From the NCBI GenBank assembly GCA_943704425.1, contig CALSCP010002583.1:16845-57431 (forward strand): a stretch of DNA of 40,587 nucleotides, in the 5' to 3' direction. The first letter of the stretch is position 1; each line of letters opens with the position of its first letter. Under the pieces are notes generated by a model that was not told where the DNA came from, ran no database searches, and saw only the letters and a list, made by a program, of their open reading frames with translations. Position numbers and translations under genes: made by a program. The DNA is from Ministeria vibrans ATCC 50519 (Eukaryota > Opisthokonta > Filasterea). Positions 1 to 10,928 of the stretch are shown piece after piece.

Positions 1-902
1 CGTACAAGGTGGCCGCGTCGCTTCTGTCGGGAATGCGCTCGTTCGCCAGGCACTACCTGAGAAAGGGCTTCTCGCTGCACGAGCGCTATGCCAAGGGGCA
101 CGGCGCATCGTGGGCCGTTGTGACAGGCGGCTCGGACGGCATTGGCCTTGAGATCTGCCACCAGTTGGCTGCGCGCGGCTTTAATATTTGCATTGTGAGC
201 CGAAACGCAGCCAAGATCGACGGCAGGCTTGCAGAGCTGGTCGCGGCGCATCCGACGATTGCGACACGCGCGGTGGTTGTTGATTTTGGAAGGCTGTTCA
301 AGATCAGCGACTACCAGGAGCGCATTGGCGCTGCACTGCAGGACATTGATGTTGCTATGTTGTTCCTCAATGCCGGCTTCGTCCGCGTCGGTTCTTTCAC
401 GGACATTACCGCGCAGGAGATTGAGCAGTCAGTCATGATCAATGTGATGCAGCCCATTTACACCGCCAAGGCACTTGTCGACCAGATGCTCAGCCGCAAG
501 CATCTCTCGGCAATCGTCATTACCTCAAGCGGCCTAGGCTCCATGGCCATCCCGGGCTGTGTTGACTACAGCTGCGGCAAGTCCTTTGCCACTCTGCTCG
601 GCGAAGGACTCAACTATGAGCTGGCAGGTAAGATTGACTGCATGGCATGGCAGTCGGGCAAGGTGGCGACCAAAATGAACGGCGCAACTGCCGATGGGAG
701 TCACTGTGTCACGCCCAAGCAGGCGGTTGCGGGTATGCTCAACGACCTGGGACGCGAGAGCCTTACGTACGGCTGTGTAGCGCACTCCTAGAGCATGTTC
801 ATGGTGAGCTTGCTTCCCCAGTCGATCATCAAGCGCAAGTTCTTTGCTGGATTCAAGGAAGAGCGCTTGAAGCAGATCGAAATGGTGCGAAAAAGCGAAT
901 GA
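1..902 (+). CDS. 17-beta-HSD / 3-ketoacyl-CoA reductase-type SDR, 5' partial, with an in-frame TAG
   Basis: The frame is open from the first bases, so the 5' end lies outside the window. The protein is a short-chain dehydrogenase/reductase: NAD(P)-binding TGGSDGIG near the start, NAG-type motif (LFLNAGF), catalytic Ser in ITSSGLGS, and YxxxK as YSCGK. The family member it most resembles is the ER-membrane 17-beta-HSD12/KAR group (ketoacyl reduction in fatty-acid elongation, or steroid/retinoid reduction); that assignment is inference. The frame meets TAG at 789-791. The same frame then continues for 37 codons to TGA at 900-902, and this segment (MVSLLPQSIIKRKFFAGF) looks like the normal hydrophobic/basic C-terminus of this family. 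Either the protein is truncated, the TAG is a sequencing error or polymorphism, or the gene is decaying. Confidence 0.75.
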
Positions 903-2346
903 ATCGACTTTTTCACAATCATACCACACCAAAATTATGATTGTGCATTCTGCATTATGATTGTGCGTTTTGCATTAGTCTACTTTTGGGCCCACCCCAC
1001 ACAAAATCAAACTTTACTTGCAAATTCGGAATTTGAGACTTGAATTATTTGTCGTTTTTTATTCATGACACAAAACGACTCGCGGCCGTCTGCTCAATGT
1101 TCTCAAGAAGAAAGACAATGGGAAGCCGCAACCAGAATGTGACGAGAACAAAAAAAAGTGTTCTGTAAGAAAAATAAAAGAAGAGTCAATATAATGTAAA
1201 CAGAACCAAAAACAAAAAATATAAATAATCTTCTTTGTGAGATCAGACATCCATGGAAGTAATTGCCTTCATTAAGACCAAGGTCCTTCGAGTGGAAACT
1301 GTGAATGTTGGTAGACATTTTTTCATCATCTCAAACACAATAAGAAAATAGGGAAAAAACACAAAAGAAAAGAGATAAAAGAAATAACTTACGTATGTGG
1401 TACGCGCATGGGTTGCTCGCTCCTCTTTGTATACGTGTCAACGTCTCGAATCACCTCCTGGAAAATTGAACACAAAAGAAAAAAAAGATGAGACAGAAAA
1501 AATCACAAAAACACAGAAAGTTATAGTGAAAAAAAAAGTGTTGTTTCGAGGTCAGACAAGTTCTGGCTTAAACGTAAACGCTTATTTTCTTTGTTATCAT
1601 CAGTTGCGATAAGTTGGGGAAAAAAGTTAAATCATCATTCCGAAACGGGAGAGAAAGAGAACAGAGAAAAAGAGAAAAGAATCAGTCGTACCGAGACAGG
1701 AACGGATCGAGCAGTCGCGCCACGGCCTCGCACAGTGTTCTTGCGTGGTAGAGACACCCCGCAAGCGCAAGCGAAGCCACGGATGCCGGTGAAACTCGCG
1801 CACAAACAGGTTTTGCGTTTTTTTCTCCACGTGGCATTCCACATGGGAGAGATTCCAGCGACCATCGCAGCGCGCGCGTCGCATGATACACCAAGGTGTA
1901 CATGATCATCGGTATGACGCCAAAAGATCGGCCCGAGTCGGTCGCAACAACGCGAAATTGGCGATCCGCGTTTTTTTTTTTTTCTCTTTCTAGAAATTTC
2001 CAGAGAAAGTCATATTGCAAGGAGCGTCCACACAAGTAAGTGTCAACCACTTCAAGAGTGTGTCATGTTGATGAAACGAGTGTTGTCACGAAGACGAAAA
2101 AAATGACTGAATAAATTATAAAATTATTTTAGTTTTTAATTTTTATTTGTCAATTGAGTTGATATTCAAGTTTAAACTGGTAGTAGGCACAACCGCACAA
2201 GGCAGATTCTAGTTACTCAAACCAGACTCACTAGTCAGTAGTCCCTACTCAGTGAACCCACTTGTGACTACGTCAGTACCTTGTACGCTATAGCGAGTAC
2301 TCCATGAAAGTGATCACTCTGAAGATCATCCTTTTTTTCAATTCTC
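903..2346. other. AT-rich intergenic stretch with weak coding signs on the minus strand
   Basis: There is no convincing plus-strand gene. On the minus strand several short segments look spliced and protein-like. One is around 1680-1890 (His/Arg-rich). One is around 1397-1462, between an acceptor (ttttccag) and a donor (gtaagt). One is at about 1232-1301. The last is at about 1072-1160, a hydrophobic segment ending in TGA. I could not join them in a consistent reading frame and do not recognise the product. Homopolymer runs (A/T of 8-14 bases at 1148, 1530 and 1971) may hide indels. Treat as a possible minus-strand membrane-protein gene or its remains. Confidence 0.25.
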
Positions 2347-5300
2347 ATGGCTGAGCTCCCGTCTTTGCTTGACGACTTGTCGGGCGACATGCTGACGACG
2401 CTGTCGGCGGACATCACAGCGGACGATGTGATGCTGCTGATTGAAGAAGGAACGCCGGCGAAAAATGATCACAAAGACGACGTTGGCGAGGCGCCTGCGT
2501 CGCTGAGGCCCGCGGCGAGTCGCGGCAAGGAGGACTGTGTGCTTGCGGACATGTCGCGAAGGTCGCGGCGTGAGAGACAGCCGTCGCGCAAGTACCTCAA
2601 CTCAGTGAAACTCGTGGAGAAGAAGAAGACACACGCTGAGGCGCAGACGGACGCCACGGCCGATCTGAGGGCCGCCGCCGCTGGTGGGAGTCCGCAGAAG
2701 CATGGTAAAGAGGGTGGAGAAGCGTCGACGGCAGAGACGTCGGCGGCAGTGAAGAGGAAGAAGAAGAAGAAGAAGGAGGATGGAGAGGAGACGGCGGTGG
2801 TGGGCGCTGGTGACGAGAGGAAGAAGACCAAGAGCAAGCGGAAGGCGCAGGACGAGAAGGACGCGGACGCGGGAACACAGGGGGTGTCTGGCGTTGCGAA
2901 CAAAGACGGCAGCGAGGGCAATGCCGCATCGGACGAGGATGAGACGGAGGACAAGGACGACGACGATGACGGCGACGAAGTGTACTGTGTGTGTCGCGGA
3001 CCCGGCTATGGGTTTATGCTGCAATGCGATGGCTGTGACGATTGGTTCCATGGGAGCTGCGTTGAGGTGACCGCACGCAAAGGAAGGCGTCTGGCCGAGA
3101 GCAAAACCGACTGGTTCTGTCCCGTTTGCGATCGTAAAGAACATCACAATTATATTAGTACGTGTTACTGACAATAGTTTTTCTTCTGTTCTTATGTGTT
3201 AGTTGAAGAACGAAAAAAGAAGCGGAAAGATGATCGACAGTCGCGAGGAGACAGCAGCGATGAGGACGAGGAGGAAGGAGAGGACGAGGAGGCACGGAAG
3301 GAACGGCGACGGCTGCAGAAGCAGCGGAAGAAGGAGAAGCGTGAACAGCGACGGCTCAAGAAGAAGAAGCGACGTCCCTCGGCACTCGTGTGCTATGGAA
3401 GCAACTGTGCGAAACTGGCGGCAAGCGACAGTGTGTACTGCAGCGAGGAGTGCATGGTGCGCAGCGCAGAGGAGGCATTGTTAGGTGGAGGAGATGAGTC
3501 GGAGGAGGAAGAGCAGGAGAAGGACAGTGCCAAGGCGGAGCGAGAGCGTCTTAAGGCAGCCGAGGCACACGCTCGCATTGCCCGTCGCCTCAGTGACAGT
3601 CTGCGTGTGTCCCATGCTGCTGCTGCCGCAGCTGCCGTCGCCGAGCCCAACCCACAACACCTTGTCGCCCGTGAGAAGACACGCGACCGTCTCATTTTCA
3701 AGCCACTTTTTGAAAGGTATTTTGAACATGAACTACACAAGACCCGCAAGATCACACAGTTATAATATAATATAATTTTATTATTATTATTATTGTTATT
3801 ACTATTTTTACTATTATGATTAAATTTTTATTATTAATAATTTTTGTATTAAATTGTTTAATTTGCAGGACGAGCAAGGACAGTCTGATGGAACCCGAGG
3901 TGAAGACGGAGAACCACGTACAGGCTGTTGCCAAGGAGATTGAGTCTGCGCTGTACGCAGTGCATGGGATGCAGATTGCAGGTGGAAGCAAGTACATTTC
4001 ACAGGCGCGCACGATTATGATGAACGTGCAAAACCCCCACAATACGTGGCTCTATCGTGATTTGGTAACGCGGGAGCTGAGTGCGGCGCGTCTGGTGCGT
4101 ATGTCTGTGACTGAGCTGGCACCGCGACAGCTGCAAGAATGGATTAAAGGAGAACGCGAGCGTGCAACCAAGTTGATTGTCAAGGAGCCCGAGACAGAGC
4201 GGGTGATCATCAAGCAGGACGACGGACAGGTCGTCGTGACGGTTGAGTCGGTGGACGCGAAAAAGGAACAGGAGGAGGAGGAGGCACGGAGAGAACGTGC
4301 CAAGCGCCGCAAGGCCGAACAGAGTGCAGCGCAGCAGCAGGGCGATGATATGGATATTAGTGATGAAGAGGACACTATCATTGCCTCTGCTGGCGGTGGG
4401 ACGGCCATGTCGCCTTCGTCGTTGGCCACCATCAATGCACGTCGCTTTTCGGCGTTCTCCGATGCGGGCTCAAGCAGTGGTGGTGGGACCTCTGAGACGA
4501 GTATGTTGTTACCGTCGTTGTCGTCTCCGTCGTCTTCGGCCACGACTGCCGGGGTCACTGTCAATGCACGACGACCCGTTGCGACGCTGGTGCCGGCCAT
4601 GAAGATTGCAGAGGAAGAGGACGAGGATGACGATGGTGACGAGGAAGGTGGCGGCGACGATGATGACGACCAAGGGAGCATCATTGTGAGTGGCGATGAG
4701 GATGAACAGCCACTGGGCGACGGCGCAAAGACAGTAGATGAAGCAACAAAGGCGTCGTCGTCGTCGTCGTCTCGTGGGCGCACTGCGTGGACTGGGATGA
4801 TCAAGATGCCGCCCTTGGAAAAGGCCAATGTGACTGCACATGTTGTGGTTGGCTCCGAGACGGGCGACTTTGGCTCATTGTCACAGATTCTGCCGGAGAC
4901 ACTCGTGCTCAGCGGTCGCATTCCGCCGAGTGTTGTTGACAAGTACTGTGCCGACCTGCTCAAGTTCAGCTCGTCGCGCGAGCTGGTTGTCATTGCACTT
5001 GAGCCGGCGCACGCCAGTGACACGCAAGCACACTCGGCCCTGACCGCGTACTTTGCTACCCGCCAGCGCTGTGGCGTCGTCGGCAACTGTCTGCCCACCG
5101 TTCAAGACATGTACTTGGTCCCCGTCACCGACGGCAAAGTCCCCTCGTACGTCCCCCCCCTTCTCTGCTCTGTTCGCAACGGCATCCTTGGAGTCATCGC
5201 CCGCAAGACTTCCCGTAAACGCGCCTCGTCTGTCTCCGATGCTCCTCCTCCCAAGCGACCGTCGCTCGACCATGCTACTTCTGCTGCGCCAAGCAAGGCC

Positions 5301-5880
5301 GCATACGTGCCCCCTCCCCCGCCCCCTGTCATGCGTCCCACGGCTACCACCACCACTCCCGCACCTCCCGCTCTCTCCTCCTCCTCCTCCCCCACCACCA
5401 CCACAGCTGCTTCCTCAATCTTCTCCACCGGCGTCTCTCGCTTTGGTCTCAACTCTCTTGGCCTCAACACTGCCACACCTCGCCCTCCTCCCCCTTCCGC
5501 TCCTCCAGCACCATCCGCTCCTCCCCCCGCTCCTCCCTCCAATCCCAATCTCAATTCCTTTTTCTCCCCACCTCCCCCTACCCCTCCCTCCACCTACCAC
5601 CACCATGCTCCTCCTCCTCCCGCTCCTCCAGCCAACACAGTCAGCTACAACGCCAAGTTTTTCTCCCAACAACCCCTTCCTCCCCCTCCCTTTCCTCCTC
5701 CCTCCTCCTCCTTCCCTCGTCCCCCTCCTTACCAGCAACAACAACAACACCACCAACAACAACATCAACATCAACAACATCAACATCAACAACATCAACA
5801 TCAACAACATCAACAACAACATCAGCAACAACAACATCAACATCAACATCAACGTCCACCCCCGCAACATCGACAACAGC

Positions 5881-5912
<32 letters not shown>

Positions 5913-5954
5913 CGGCAACAACAACACACCTTTTTCCCTCGATACCAACAATAA
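2347..5954 (+). CDS. PHD finger - TFIIS central domain - SPOC protein (BYE1/DIDO/PHF3 type)
   Basis: Exons 2347-3157, 3203-3716 and 3869-5954; 1136 residues. Order: acidic N-terminus; Lys-rich low-complexity region; C4HC3 PHD finger (YCVCRG, CDGCDDWFHGSC, FCPVC, residues about 215-260); a short Cys cluster (CYGSNC...YCSEEC) like that following the PHD in CXXC1-type proteins; TFIIS central domain (KDPKN-like VQNPHNTWLYRDL, then VRMSVTELAPRQLQEW); SPOC domain (WTGMIKMPPL to LLCSVRNGILGVI); long Pro-rich stretch; C-terminal Gln/His tract. In this family the PHD reads histone H3K4 methylation, the TFIIS-like domain docks on RNA polymerase II, and SPOC binds phosphorylated polymerase CTD. Role here: transcription elongation or chromatin regulation in the nucleus. 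The stop lies 32 bp from the convergent DNAL1 stop. Confidence 0.88.
5701..5934 (+). repeat. CAA/CAT/CAG low-complexity repeat encoding a poly-Gln/His tail
   Basis: CAACAT/CAACAA units give alternating Gln/His blocks followed by about 13 CAA/CAG codons, just before the stop of the PHD-TFIIS-SPOC gene. The composition is prion-like. Length is likely variable between strains. Confidence 0.9.
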
Positions 5955-5986
5955 ACGAATAGACATTAATTTCATTTTTCTTTTTC

Positions 5987-7069
5987 TCAATCATCTCGCA
6001 CTATCGGCTTTCCGTCCAGTTTCTTCAATCGTGGCAATCGCTTTGCCACTTCCGTTTCCCACATTTCCTCTGCGCTTAATCGCTCCTCGATCGGATTCCC
6101 TAGCAGTATCAATTCTTCCAAATGCTCTAATTCATTCTGAAATCAAACCAAAGAAGAATAAACCAGTCTTATCCTCTTATCCTTGTCCTACAATGGCTCA
6201 AACAAAATGCACTATTCTATTCTTACCAACTTGTCAATTTCCGTCACATCTTTGATTCGGTTGTGGCTCATATAGAGAACTTTTAGGTTTTTGGCCTTTT
6301 CAATGCCCTTCAGTCTGTCGATAGAGTTGTACGAGAGCCACAACTCTTCAAGCGTGCCAGCGACCGGCTCAAGCCCCCCAATCGTTTTGAGGTTGTTTCG
6401 TGCCAGTGAAAGTGTTTTCAGTTTTCCTGCACGAGAATAATAGGAAAGTGTACAATAAATATAATGCGTGTGTGTATGTGTGGGTGTAAATTCGAAGAGA
6501 GGGAGAAAGAAGAAAAATGATAGAGAGTAAGTAAGAAACGAAGGGATGATACAAAGTGATAGAGAGTGGGGATGAGTTGTGCTCTCAAAACAGTGTTCCT
6601 TTTTCTCTTTACCCAATCCTTGGAGGTTGGATATCTTTTCAATGTTGTTTGTGGACAAAGCAAGATGCCTAGCAAATCATTAATCAATAATATGAATGTG
6701 TATGACTGTCTAGCGTGTCTTATATAATGTGTATGCAATCATCATAGTACTGCCATGTCTTGTGTTAAGTGTCTTACTCGCATTCCACCAGTGCCGACAG
6801 GCTCGCGTCCATTTTCTCAATGGGCGGTAACTGCATGTACAACTTGACCACCTTCGCTTTGCCTGACTGCTCTTTCGACGTCTCCTCCTGCCCACAATGT
6901 TCATCAAAGAAGGAAAAGAGAGTTTTTCCTTATTAGTCTGTTGCGCTTCACCAGCGGTTCTTAAAACGACTGCCTACCCATTTGGCTAGTGCCTCTTTGA
7001 TGGTAGTGCCTTTGGACTGCAGCACAAATGGTTCAGGAGAGGAACGACAAAGTGAAATTTGCTCACCAT
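5987..7069 (-). CDS. DNAL1: Axonemal dynein light chain 1 (LC1), leucine-rich repeat
   Basis: Exons (minus) 7067-7069, 6978-7016, 6778-6887, 6613-6668, 6227-6426 and 5987-6136; 185 residues, close to the usual 190. The spliced protein starts [14 protein letters not shown], then [19 protein letters not shown] and [19 protein letters not shown], LRRs including [14 protein letters not shown] and [13 protein letters not shown], and ends [14 protein letters not shown]. This is the near-invariant DNAL1 pattern. LC1 binds the outer-arm dynein gamma heavy chain motor domain and helps set ciliary beat, so the organism should build motile flagella. Exon 1 contributes only the ATG: GT follows immediately (ATG|GTGAGC), and the next exon opens after a 50-bp intron. 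All introns are GT-AG. Divergent from the CAF-1 gene (227 bp between starts). Confidence 0.92.
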
Positions 7070-7296
7070 GGAAACGAGAGAAATGCCAGAAATGCAAGCG
7101 GAATCGAGAGTATGGCGCTCAAGAGTTGAACAAATCAGTGTCTATCAAAAGTGCCTCAGAGTTGTGACTTGAGAGCGGATGAGTGTTTTGCTGACTGCTC
7201 GCAAATATATTGTTTGATTGTAAATAAAAATAATAAAAAAGGATAACGACTAAGTCGAATAGCTTAAAATAATATTTACCATTCTTCTTGCTTGCA
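7070..7296. promoter_or_regulatory. Shared divergent promoter region, DNAL1 / CAF-1 large subunit
   Basis: 227 bp separate the two start codons, so both promoters and 5' UTRs must fit here or overlap. The stretch is AT-rich near the CAF-1 start (7205-7280). No TATA or initiator element is clear enough to name. Confidence 0.4.
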
Positions 7297-9026
7297 ATGA
7301 GTTCTCAAGACGCCGCCGTTGTAATGGAAGTGACGCACGGTGTGCCGTACAAGGAGACGGAGGAAACGGAACGCGACGATGAAATTGAAAACTGCTCTGA
7401 CGCCTCATCGGTGAGCAGCTCTGCTGCCTCGAGTAGCGCCGCTGATAGCAGCAGCGACAGCAGCTCGAGCGACAGCAGCTCGAGCGAGAGTGGCGAGGAC
7501 GACGACAGCGCTGGCGAAGGCGCCGACGCGTCGCCGCAGCCCAAAGCGGCTGCGTCAACAGCAGCAGCAGCCGGTAGGAGCACACCGGCGCCCTGCCGCT
7601 TCGTGCCAGCCCCATCACTCACACGTGTACCCCCATATTAGCTCAATCGGCGTCTGTCGCTTCAGACGAAGGACAGAGCGCGACAAAAAGAAAGGCTGCG
7701 ACGGGAATCAAACGAGCTGCGCCAGCGGCCGATCTCAAAGGTATTTCCCACCCACTTGCCCTCCCTTCGTTCCCTTGGCGTGTCTTTCTATGCGTTTCCG
7801 GCCCGATTTGCTCTCAAATGAGACGCATTTTTCCATTTCAATGATTTGGCGCCAAAATCAAAAATGAAAATGTCAAAAAAAGAAACGAATGCACTTCTAC
7901 AGTCTCCTTCGCTTTTCTTCTCCTCGCTTTCCTTCTCCAACATTCGTACTTTTGTATTTTGTACACTGTGTCGTGTTTTTCGCCAACCATTCGTGCCGTA
8001 CTCTCGGCTGTGCTCTCAGTTTTGTTTTTTGTGTCATGAACATATTTTGCTTCTTCTTTTGTAGGTACGCCAGCCTCCAAGCGACGAAGAAGAACCGCTG
8101 CGGAGCGTGCAGAGGCGGCGCAGGCGAAGAAGGAGCGAGCGGAAGCAAGAGCGGCGAAGAAACTTGCGCATGAACAGGCAAAGGCAGCCAAAGCCATTGA
8201 GGTGCAGGCAATGAAGGAGCGCAAGGCGCGTGAAAAGGCGGAGCGCGAGGAACAGCGCAAGAAGGAGCGCCTGTTGACGAGTGCGCAGCGAGAGGAGTTG
8301 CGCGTGAAGCGCGAGAAGGAGAAAGCGGAGCGCGTGGAGAAACGTCGAGTGGAGGCGGAGCAGCGTGCGCTGAAGAAGAAGGAAGAGGCGGAGCTGAAGG
8401 CAAAGCGCGCCATTGAGCGCGCCGAGGCCAAGAAGCAACGCGATATGGAGAAAGAGAAGGAGAAGGAGGTGCAGCGGAAGAAGCGCGAGGAGGAGAAGGC
8501 GGAGCGAAAGAGGCGCGAGGAGGAGGAAAAAAAGAAGAAGGAAATCAAAACACGACCGCTCACGTCGTTCTTTGCGCCCAAGGCCGAGAAGGCCAAGAAG
8601 AAGACGACGGAAGAGACATCGATCTCCACTGTTGACACCGCGTCTTCCACTTTGACAAACGCCAACGCCACCATGGATAGTGCCACTGCGGCGCCCGCGA
8701 GCATGGAAGGTGTTGTTATGGTGGACGCCACCCTTGCCACCGACGTCACCGAGTCGTCGTCGTCGTCGTCATCGGGCTTGTCGTCTCCCAAACAGGGACC
8801 CGTTGCCAAGTTTCGGCCGTACCGCGCACCCGACGGTGTCGAACTGGCGCCCGTGCACTCGCGCGAGCCCTGCTCAGTGTGTCCTCTCGATTGTGGGCAG
8901 ACGTTGGCGTCAACGGGTTTCAGTTGGTTGGTGTCGCAGCGGGGACGCAAGCACGCGCCACGCGTGCGCACTAGCACAGTGCGCCCCACTCCGGCACTCC
9001 CCTCGTGGATTGTCAGTAACAACAGC

Positions 9027-9060
<34 letters not shown>

Positions 9061-10706
9061 GTAGCAAATCGGTCATTGATGTGGACAGTGATGAGCAGCA
9101 GCAGCGGAAGCAACAGGACGAAGAGGACGTGGCCATGCTCGATGCAGTCGTGTCGTCAGTCAAGCTGCGTGCGCCGACGTATAAATTGTTGCAGTTTCAC
9201 ACCAATGTGCGTCCGCCGTACTTTGGGACGTGGACACAGAAGCGATCGGATGCGGTGGGACCTCGACGGCCGTTTGCCATGGAACTCGACACGACCGTGG
9301 TTGACTACGACTATGACTCGGAGGAGGACTGGGAGGAAGACGAAGGTGGTGAGAGTCTGGCGGGGTCCGAGGTGGGCGACGACGAGGAGGACGTTGGCGG
9401 TGAGGATGAGCTCGAGGACGGCTTCGTCGTGCCCCATGGGTACTTGAGTGCCGATGAAGGGCTCGAAGAGGACGACGAGGAAGGTGGTGGCGGTGACTCT
9501 GCTGCTGCTCTCCTTGCTGCCGGAAGCGCCGACTTGCCTGTGACGGAGGCGGATCGCAAGCGCAATGCAAAGGTGCGCCACTGGGAAACCGAGGCGGAGA
9601 TGGCGCATGCGCCCAAAGCCATTGTGTTGGTGGGACCATTGTGGCAATCGCAAGAGGATCGTGTGGCCGGCAAGGCAATTCTCAAGCGCAGTGGTCAAGG
9701 AAATCTCTCATCAGACGACTACACGGCACTGCGTGTAGCGCGCTCGTGTGAGAAACTCTACCAGTTGCGTGGACGCCTGCTCATGGTGCCTGGGACGAAC
9801 CGCACACCGGATGGCACGTACGAAGAGGAAGCGGTGGATGGCAAGACGGGCTTGACTGGTGGCGACGCTGCTACGGGGACCTGTGGTGGTGATCAAGGCG
9901 AGGGTGGAGACGGAGCGGAGGGCGGTGCGGACGCGCTGAAGGGCAAGAAGAAGCGAACACCTCGCGTGAAGAACGAGTCGCCTATTCAGGTGCCACTCGA
10001 CGTGGCAGCGCAACTGCTGCGACATGTGCACAACAGTCGCGAGGGACTGGGTTCCCTCGTGGAGCACTTTCGCAAGGACCACCCGGCCGCAGGCAAGGGT
10101 GCCATTGAGAAGACCATCCGCAATACGGCCGTGAAAGGCCAGCGTCCCAAGGAACGGTTCAAGCGCTGGATTGTCAAGCCCGAGTACATTGAGCGCTACA
10201 AGATTGACCTCAAGTAAGACAGAGGAGAGATGAGATGAGAGATGGAGAGGGGGGAAAAGTTAGAACGGAGGACTGTGGATGTATTTGTGTGTGTGTGTAT
10301 CTATATTGACATGTGGTACCCGCGTAGTGCGTTTGGATTGGGTGGAGCCAAGGGACTGCCAAAACCAAAGCGCACGCCCACACCCAAAACGAAAGTAGCG
10401 GCCGCTACGTCAGCGACAAGCAGTACAGCTACGGGTGAGTCTGCTGCGACTGCTAGTGCTGCTGCTTCTGAGAGTGAACCTGGTGATGTGGAGATGACAC
10501 CAGTGACGCCTGGTGGAGAGGCAATGGGGGTGGTGACGCCCCTGACGGGCGCAAGCAATAGCAGCAATGAGGAGAACAAGGTGGTGAGCAGCAGTGGCTC
10601 TGTGACAAGTCGTGTGACGGACGCGGCTGAGAGTGGATCGCCCATCAAGAGCATGGAAGGACTCGATGAGATGGCAGACGCACCACAGCCCATGATGGTC
10701 GAGTGA
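7297..10706 (+). CDS. CHAF1A: Chromatin assembly factor 1 large subunit (p150-like)
   Basis: Exons 7297-7573, 7642-7740, 8065-10213 and 10328-10706; 967 residues. Order: Ser/Asp-rich N-terminus; long Lys/Glu/Arg (KER) helix (about residues 125-290); PIP-box-like RPLTSFFAPK, which lacks the usual Gln; CAF1A core with PTYKLLQFHTNVRPPYFGTW, LDTTVVDYDYDSEEDWEE and the acidic ED region, then DGFVVPHGYLS; Asn repeat at 9018-9060; C-terminal winged helix (QVPLDVAAQLLRHVH ... RFKRWIVKPEYIE). CAF-1 deposits H3-H4 on newly replicated DNA through PCNA. Without the last intron the frame stops at 10215-10217. Splicing at consensus AA|GTAAGA to TAG|T adds a disordered Ser/Thr/Glu tail. Intron retention would therefore give a shorter isoform. 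Confidence 0.88.
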
Positions 10707-10928
10707 GGAGCTAAACAAGACGCAAGAGAGAGACAGAGAGGCAGAGACAGACGGAGAGTAGCAATGGAGCGTGTGATGAAAACCCAATCAAACAATTTAA
10801 TAATAATACTTTTTTGTTTTATTATTCTTCCGTTAAGAGAGACCCATTTCACACACTCTCTCAGTCACACACACACACACACAATCGCACTCACACAGGA
10901 AGTCACTCAAAACAAAACAGGTGGTCTC
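10707..10928. other. Short convergent spacer
   Basis: 222 bp between convergent stop codons, with AG-rich sequence, a short AT-rich stretch (10795-10830) and a CA microsatellite near 10867-10880. No gene seen. Confidence 0.6.

Noticed and set aside
1-902. TAG reassigned as a sense codon in this organism
   Set aside because: MOCOS, the tectonin-like gene and the BAR-SH3 gene all end in TAG at the expected protein end.
1682-2050. 122-codon minus-strand ORF as a complete gene
   Set aside because: It crosses a 13-A run and an apparent splice acceptor, and shows no consistent frame with neighbouring segments; kept only as a weak coding hint.
5415-5994. Long minus-strand ORFs rich in Leu or Val/Asp over the PHD-TFIIS-SPOC tail
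   Set aside because: They are antisense readings of the CAA/CAT repeat and Pro-rich codons, with no domain or splice support.
7838-9163. 441-codon minus-strand ORF over the CAF-1 gene
   Set aside because: Ser/Arg/Phe low-complexity shadow of the KER and acidic codons; the plus strand carries clear CAF-1 motifs.
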